This document shows positions 36,601-45,600 of a DNA stretch of 64,000 nucleotides, piece after piece; within the stretch, counting starts at the first letter, position 1, and the number at the start of each line of letters is the position of its first letter. Position numbers and translations under genes: made by a program. The notes beneath the pieces are model-generated. The model worked only from the letters and a program-made list of their open reading frames with translations, was not told the origin of the DNA and made no database searches. This DNA is from Membranipora membranacea (taxonomy: Eukaryota > Bryozoa > Gymnolaemata > Cheilostomatida > Membraniporidae): NCBI GenBank assembly GCA_914767715.1, contig OU612065.1, positions 36,272,001 through 36,336,000 of the forward strand, written 5' to 3'.

Positions 36601-39600
36601 TACCAGTTGTGTTGGTCTTTAGGACGGGGCGTTAGCATAAAATTATGTTTTTGTGTGCTTTTATTCCAGTTTGAAACTGTAACAACTTTTTTCAAAATAA
36701 TTATCCTTTAATAATCAATTGCACTCAGAAATGATGGTGGTGAAATATTCACCTCAAAATAGACAAAAAATGAACGCAGTCAACATCAAATAACTCGTAA
36801 CTTAATGTAATTGATATGAATTATAATTTTTTTTACAAAATTTCCCAAAATTGATACTTCTTATAATTGAGATTACTTACAAATTTAGCAGTAGGAAACC
36901 AGATAATATACACATCGGATCATATATACTTATAAACTTATATTTGTGTATAAGGGAGCATAAACCATCTTAACCTCACTAAGTTATTCTCCCTGTTGCA
37001 GTATGAGAACACTAACCAGTATAGAGGAAGTGAATATATCCTGGAATAGGAATCTGGAATCCTTACCAGACTGGATTGGAGAACTCACGAGTCTTAAGAA
37101 GATAGATGTGTCTGATTGTGGCCTCACTCACCTGCCTAACAGGTACATAAACATTATGATTTCATGATTCCCAATAATAATTCTTACATCAATGTCTTCA
37201 TTAGTGATCAAATCACTCTAAATGTGATTTCAGATCTGACAAAAAGGTAGTTTACAATATGTTTATAATATCATTTAAAACTTTGATACTGGTAGGTATA
37301 AAACGATGTAAAAACCTTTCTGTCTTGATACTTGGCATCCTGTATGAGTTTCCGTTAAAAGAGTTGCACTGGTTCAGAATATGAGTATCATATTCTGATA
37401 AAATTGTAAGCAGTATTTTCATTCCTATAACACATTAAAAATTTGGCATTTACCCTGGCTGTCCCCCCTCCCCATCCACCCATCCCCAACAGCCTGCCAA
37501 GGCTACCCTTTGTGGATCAGAAATATTATGGGAGAGTAATTTCTAACTCTTATTGGACTGGATTATTACATTTTAACAATAATTAAATGTTTTAAATCTC
37601 CAGCATGTTCATAACGAGGGATCAGTTCTCAACTACAGTAGTGTATAAAACAGTATTTTAGTTCTACTCCAGTGGCAGCCTACCAAAAATGTGTCTAGAA
37701 ATGCAACTTCATTTACTGATTTGGATGGATAAATTCTAAGAGTGTATTTTAGGGTAGTTTTTTGAGGCGGTCGCAATGGTGACGATGTACATTACACAAA
37801 TTTGCACCATAGGCAGCAAATTGCCAAAAGCGCTGCCAAAAATGGCCAAAATTGCTGTTTTTTTAGATTTCAAAGGCCTGTCCTGTGCTCACCTTATGAG
37901 TTGGGCAACTCAAACTCTGCAATCAGATTCATACATACCTTGGTCAGTTTTAGGTATAATATCAGCATGATATCTCAAATATTGAGTGAATGACCAACCT
38001 TAAAAAAGTGACAAACTTAAAAACGCTGCCAACGAAAGGGAAAGTGGTGAAAAAATGATGATAAATAGTTTCAAAACATCTAAAATCTGAAAGAGCATGT
38101 CATAATTTGTGGATCTACAATTTCACATGGGTCTGCCATCATAAATAGCCGAGATGTGGCCAACAACGGTTACCCCCATATATCACCTGTATATAAACAA
38201 CCATTGAAATGACAATTTGGCAGAACAATAGTCTGGTTGCAGTGTACTGTGAAAATAACAAGATCTATTTAATACACCCAAAATTGATTTGAGAAACTAA
38301 GAGACACTTTGTGATCAAGATACAATGATATCATAAACTGGTAATATTCACAAGTCGAGAGAACTTAACAAATAAGTATTAATTGTGCGATAGTGTCGCA
38401 ACATATATCTCAAACATGTTAACCTCTTTTTGGCCGTACTGCCTTGTAAGTATATCATTTGATCCCAGAGGTTTATCCCTGAAATTGTTTGTGATGCATT
38501 CACAATAGTGAATGTTCTAATGCCACTATAGGTCGTAGCTAAAATATGTACGTAGATCAGAGGTGCCCAACCTATGGCTCATGAGCCACCTCGGCTCATT
38601 TTGGCTTTTTTGGTGGCTCATTTTAATATTTGCAAATTTCACGCGCTTTTTGGCGCGAATTTCATGCATTCAATTCATGCATGTACAATGTACATTAAAT
38701 GTATGTATAGTGTATACAAGTTCATTGTACTGGGTGCCTGCATTGTAATATGTGTGTAGAGTTGTCTTCTTGCAGACTTGCCAACCTAAATTTTCCAAAA
38801 TGCTTACAAAAATTTGCAAAATGCTTAAAATGCTTACAAAACTCCAGGGCGCCTTATATGACCAGAAATTGCCTCCAAAATTTTTTCGAGCTATGCGCGT
38901 AATCTCTTTGCTTTGGAATTTTTGCCAACACTTATACATGAATGAATATGATCCATATATATCACTGACTGTTTCCATGTTGTCTACACGCGACGTGGTC
39001 AGCTCATTTGGTTTAATTGATTTTTGAAATGGCTCATGCGAGAGAAAAGGTTGGGCACCACTGACGTAGATACTCAAAATGCTCCACTAAACGAGATAAA
39101 CCTGACAGCCCAATTCTAGAATTAAAGTGTGTGGAAATAGATTGTTATGACCATGTTAAATATTTGGGAGCACTCTTTGATAACAAATTACGTTTCAAAA
39201 GTCATGTCAATAATGTTGTGACAAAATTTTTGTTAGTTTGACCGAGGAGCAATTGATTTTTTGTTTCATGTGGGTATATAATATGTCTGAAAATACTTAA
39301 TCATGATTGGAATTAATTCTCGTTCAATTTTAGTCAGATATTTGTCTATGTCTGTTAGTCTATGCGATACTGCCTTTTGAAGTCTTTTTGGCGATTAGAG
39401 AAAAATCTCACAGGCTACATAAAATATACCCAATAGTGATTCGAGTACACTGATATCACGAATTGGTAATATTCATTAGTTGAGAGGATATAACAAATAA
39501 CATGCAAATGAATAAATCCTGGTGAAATTGCCCTCTGTGCCACCCTTCTCCTAATTGTTCAACTGGTTCTACTGATAATAATTGTGTAAACATTGTGTTA

Positions 39601-42600
39601 AGTCTGAAATATTGGCGATTTATAGAGGATTCGACAACAAAAATGATGAAAAACATCAAATATTGGAATCATGAGCAGTTAACAATTCAAGATGACAAAT
39701 GCTCTAGTGAAACAATAATAATGATACATCTGTTTGAGATGTCATGTTACCTAATACCTAATACAGTGTGACATGACTGCTTGTGAAAATCTGATACATG
39801 TTTACCTATTTGTTGCCTTGTAAGCGCCTTGTAAGTATATCATTGTCCCTGAAATTGTCGGTAATAGTCCAAACTATGTCATTTTGGGAACATTAGCAAG
39901 AAATCAAACTGTTCTACCAAGAGGATTTCCATGTCAATGCTGTATCCTAATTTCCAATTAGTATCTATCTCTTTGAGTTAATCCTACCGATCCATCATAG
40001 GTTGCGAATCCTCATTTCATGCATTGATTTGCTTACTGTGGATACTTAAAGTTTTGTTGTTCTTACTAAGTTTCTATAGATCCTGCATGCAGGGCTTGGA
40101 GCATGTATAATAAGGATATTTCATATGAATGACTTTTTCCTTTCACCTTGCTGAGGCCAATTCTCGCTACCTTCGTACACACATTGATAGAATGGCCTTT
40201 ATCTTTTCCATCTATTTTCCTGTAGCTGTGTTCTAATTGGATCTCTTAACAGCAGGTTCCTTTACGTTTTTGGAAGTATCCTTCTTGAGGTTTTCAATTT
40301 TCATCAGCTCTCTCAACCAGGAATTTAGCTTTATAGCAGTATACTTCAACTTCTTGGTCAGATTCCAGCATTCCAGGTTCGCCGTGGTCGGTAGTTGATC
40401 ATAAGCTGCACCAACCAAAAAGCTGATACTTTGTGGCTCCATCGACCACATTTCTGTCCATTTGATTGGTATATTATTCCTCCTCTCTAATACAAGATAT
40501 CAAAGACTGGTATCTGAACTTATTTCTTTTTTCTAGCATGTCAAAACTGGTAAATTTGGAGGAACTTGAGCTCAGAACTATCCCCTCTCTCCTCTCAATC
40601 CCTCCTGGTGTTTGTCAACTCAGTAAACTGATGACAATAGACTGTGATGAATGTGAAGCACTGACGAGTCCTCCATACGCTGTCTGTACACAGGGGCTTG
40701 ATGCAATGAGAAAATACTTTACAGATCTGGAAGAAGATAGGGAGACGAACATAAAGTTTGTTCCAGTCACTGTTTTTGGTCAAACCATGGCCGGAAAAAC
40801 CAGTCTTGTTCGGTCAATGCAGAAAAATGAACGTGTTTTGACTTTGCGATGTGACAATAGCAAGCTAGATGAGGCTACCAAAGTGTTCAAGGTGTGCGAG
40901 GCAGAGGTCGATGACAAATACAAATTAGTATTCCATGACTTTGGTGGGCAGGCGATTTATCAGTTTGCCTACCAATTGTCAGATAGATCCCAGTACATTC
41001 CCATGCTCGTCATAGACATTGCTGAATTTGACCGTCTGGTAACTGAACAGGGAGAAGAAGTTGCCTGTGAAACAGTTTGTTTTCAATGGCTCTCCCACCT
41101 CTACCTTGCAAGCCCCAAGGCAGGCCCGCCATTTGTAGTGTTGACCCACTGTGATGTTATCGATAGCCAGATCTGCGAAACTAGGCTGAGATTGCTGATA
41201 GAAGTAACAGAACGCTTACGATCAATATTATTAAAGGAGGAGAAAGCCATGGTACCAGAGAAAAGCCCAATTTTGATCATGAAAAGTTTCCAGGATACAT
41301 CCCAGCCCCTTCTCACTCAGCACACACCACGCTTCTTTTACAAAGATTCTACCACTGAAGTAATTTGTGGTCTAAAAACCTTCCTCGTGTCTATTGGATT
41401 ATCGCTGCTCACAGAAATTCCAGGTAGCTGGTATGTTCTGATGGAACTGTGTGCAAACAACAAGCAGCCATACCTGACGCTGGAAGAGCTGGACAAGCTA
41501 TTTCCTGGTGACAAAGACCGCGTAATTCTTCAATACCTGAATGAAATAGGAAGAATCAAGTGGTACAGGAATAGAGAAAACCTGTCCAATATAGTGTTCC
41601 ATCGAATCGAGCTGCTCACACACCTGATCGAGTTGCTCTACGACCATTCCAGAAAGGATACCTGGGATCAGCGGATAAAGAGTTTCCAAGCTTTTAAGGA
41701 TGTGAGTCAGGATGTGAAAATAAACAAAAGGAAATACAACGACATGATTAGATCCTTCCTAGACACTGGGGTCATAAGGGATATTCTGCTACATCATCTA
41801 ATCAGCCAAGAATCTGAGGTTAGACCTGAGGTGGCAATAGAAGTATTGAAGGTGTTCCATCTGATCTGCGGTCCAGTACAGAAGGGTAGTGAGAGTCACT
41901 ACGTCATCCCATACTTCAGTCCGAGAGTAATCACAGTAGAGGAATCTGGGAAATACATCCCTTTGAAAGTTGACATTTGTTTCAATGGATTGGCACTTCC
42001 AAGCTATGCATATGATCTGCTTACAGCAATATATGTCAACCTCCACATCACACCTTCCAATCACATTGATGTCGGCTGCAACGGTGCTTGTGTTAGAGAA
42101 GACAACGGCACAATCAAGTATTTATTTCACGACCATATTGAGAAAACCGTCACACTTATCATACTATCACCATCAGAAGAAATAGCCACATCCTGGGGCA
42201 GCCTGCTGAACACTTTGCAACATCTGACATCACAACTAGAAGAAGTATGGAAGGGAGCTCACTGGGAGAAGGTATTTTACTGCTCACACTGCCTGCTTGC
42301 TAAACAAGACAGCCTACACACTCAGGTGGATCCAGAATGGCTGACCCTTAAAAGGCCACCCTATACTGGCAAAGAAGTTTGTGTCTGCAGTGAACCCCCT
42401 ACAGCCCAAGGCCGATTATCAGTTCCACGTCCGTTCATCTATCCATGTTAGTACCGCTAGAATTATGTTTATAAACTCATGTGCAGTTGGCGTTTAAGGC
42501 ATGATTTGAATGTTGCTGGTTGCATTTTTATGTCTCTTTCTGTATCTGTATTCTCTCTGCAAATCTACATAAATGTTATAATTAATAGGCGGCAGCATTA

Positions 42601-45600
42601 CTGAAAGAGGAATTAAAACTTTGGACGAGTACTTGTCAAATATTGAAACAGGACAGCATCAGGCAGGTAGGTAATTACAGAGTTCATGTTCGGTGATCGA
42701 GGAAAAAAAATCAAATTTAAAATTCTAATATATACCTCTGTCAGAACAATAACCATGGAATTGTCAATGGTTGAACATGTCCACCTTTCCAGACTTTTAT
42801 TGCTGTCACGCAGGACAAGCAAAGTTAGGTATTGGATTGGGAGCATCGGTTGATCTACGGTCTGGAAATGCTTTTATTCCCAGCCTTAGCCTGAGTACTC
42901 AACAAGTGCGTTTGAGTTGCTGTTGCCTCTTTTCAATCTAAATCTAGTTTCTGTTGTTGCTCATTTGTGACAATTCAACAACAATAATAATTTCACAATC
43001 TGAAAACCCCGTTTTGTCATTTTTTTAACACATATCGTGTTTTTTTAGCGCAGATGCAATATTTTCTCAATCTTTTTCCTTTTGTCACATGTTATAGTAT
43101 TCATATTTTTTGTCTTTACAGCCTCAGCAACTTCACAGTCCGATAGTTCACACGATCAACTTGCTGTACAGGTATCACAAATTGATGATATCGTGAATGA
43201 AGTGAACTCTGATCAGGTTCTGATCAGTCATGAGCCAGTTACAGCTGATCCATCGAGCACATATCTGAAGAATCAGGTAATTGAGTTGTCCAGCTTTTGC
43301 TATCAAAAAAGGCATGCTGACCTGTGCGATTCAATTTGCTGTCTTAGAATTGCCCTCTCACATTATCATCAGTTCTGTTAGTTCAGTTAAGTCCATACTT
43401 CCCATGCGTCCCCAACAAAACTTATTTCAATTGAAAGCTTTGCCAAGACAGACTAAAATGCGAAAATGAACACAGTGCAATATAAAATGCGCACTACATT
43501 TTACAACTTTGTTGATGTTATGTCTGCATGTCTTCATTGATCGGTTTTAGAGTGTGTATAGTGTGTCTAAAACTCGTGGAAGAGCACTGATAATATCAAA
43601 CAGAGACAGGAGAACAGGCTCAGATCATGACAACGACAATATTAAACGAATGCTAGGCAAGTTCGGATTCATTACTGTTGGAGGACATGACAGCTACACT
43701 GCGCAGGTAATGAATCTTCCACACAGCACTGCAAAATCCCGATACATTCAGTACATGGCAATAAATGTGTCTATTGAAACCATTACAGTTGGGAGAAATT
43801 AATTTGAACACTGAAAACTACTTAATTTAAAATTTGCTGATTTAAATGATGCATGAGTGAAACCCTGGGCAATGATCATTAATTTTGATGAATCCCTCAA
43901 ATATTTCCACTGACTTCATGAAATGTGTACAATGAAAAATATTACCACGGTTATTTACACTGTTGTGGCACCTAGCCTAACCTGTCTGGAATCAATATAT
44001 CCATATATCAAACCTCATAGTATCATTTAACTTGGAGAGGTAGATGGATGTAATGATCCGATGGGGATTAAGTGGAATTTACTCCTTGTGTTATGCTCTT
44101 TGCTTAGGAAATAGTTGCCGCTATTCATTCAGAGACACAACTAGTAGACCCACTGACAAATGAATCAGTACACAAACAGCTACACTCATTTGTGCTAGTC
44201 ATCGCGAGTCACGGACATGAGGGATCTGTATCTGGTTCTGATCGGAGACATCTCAAAATCACAGAGGTTATAGACCTACTCTCCCCTAAAAACTTCCCTG
44301 CTATGAAAGGGAAGCCAAAGCTCGTGATTATACAGGCGTGTGCTGGCAGTAAGTCTGTGAATCTGTATAAGAATATAAAGACAGCTACCTAAGCTTTCAA
44401 AATACCTGCAAGTCTTCATTCAACTCTAGTAGAAAACTCATTTTTATATGCTCAATAGAAATATGATTGATTATCAAATACTATGACGCAACGCTGAGAA
44501 GTGGGCTATCGAGTCTAATTAGTATACATACAACCTGTTAACATCCTACACTATTGTTAAGTGAACCACAGTAAGCTCTGAGCTATTAAGGTTTTGAAGA
44601 AAAAGTTAACATTACCATCTGGACACATTAAATCAAGTTCTTTGGATTTTCATCTGCAACCGTTCTGATTTGTTTGATAGATCCTTATTGGATCAGGTCA
44701 CTAAAAGCCAAGATAACATGACTTTGCAGGTAAGAGAGAGATGTTTCTCATGGACCCACCCCCTCCAAGACCTGCACCAACTCAGAATCGACCCGATGTC
44801 GGTAATATCAATCAGTCTTCTGCCCACACTTCTGATGATGACAGTGATAACAATGAGGAAAATGATGAAGCAAATAATCAAGACAGTGACGGAGACAGTG
44901 ACGAAGACAGCGGTGAAGACAGCGGTGAAGACAGCGGTGAAGACAGCGGTGAAGACAGCGGTGAAGACAGCGGTGAAGACAGCGGTGAAGACAGCGGTGA
45001 AGACAGCGGTGAAGACAGCGGTGAAGACAGCGGTGAAGACAGCGGTGAAGACAGCAGTGAAGACAGCGGTGAAAATGGAACTGAGTCACATACCCTCGAC
45101 CCTAGTGATATCTCTACATCAGACTTCATGATCATGCAGTCCAGCTTTGATTGTAAGTAGAGAACAATTTCCCACCTAGTTAATCTAGACTAAATGAATA
45201 CAGCGATTGGTCAGCTGTAGCATAACTGATTTAATACACCAATAAGAAAGCTCTAAGTTGGTCCTTTTCCACACTAAAACAAACAAGTTTCCCGATCCAT
45301 GCATTGCGTGCATGTTTGGTTCTAGAAACATCGTCAATTTGCTAATCTAAAAATTGACTCAGCACTTACCATTGAGACGCAGGAACAGTGAAGGTCGAGT
45401 TAAAAACAGGGGCAATCACAGCATGATTGTTTTATGACCAAATTTACTTCGACAAAATCAATTTAGATTGTTTTAGTTTTCATATTATGATGTTGTTTCC
45501 CTACAGTGTTCAAGTCACCACGGAGACATACAGTTGGCTCGACGTTCATTCGATGCTTGGTATCAGTGTTCTACAGATATGCTGATAGATATCATCTCAG

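Noticed and set aside
38670-39077. 135-aa minus frame within the hAT element
   Set aside because: No transposase motif; overlapping frames on the other strand are equally open, as expected for a non-autonomous element.
44808-45135. His/Cys/Leu-rich and Ser/Pro-rich repeat proteins on the minus strand
   Set aside because: Mirror frames of the coding 12-bp minisatellite in exon 14.
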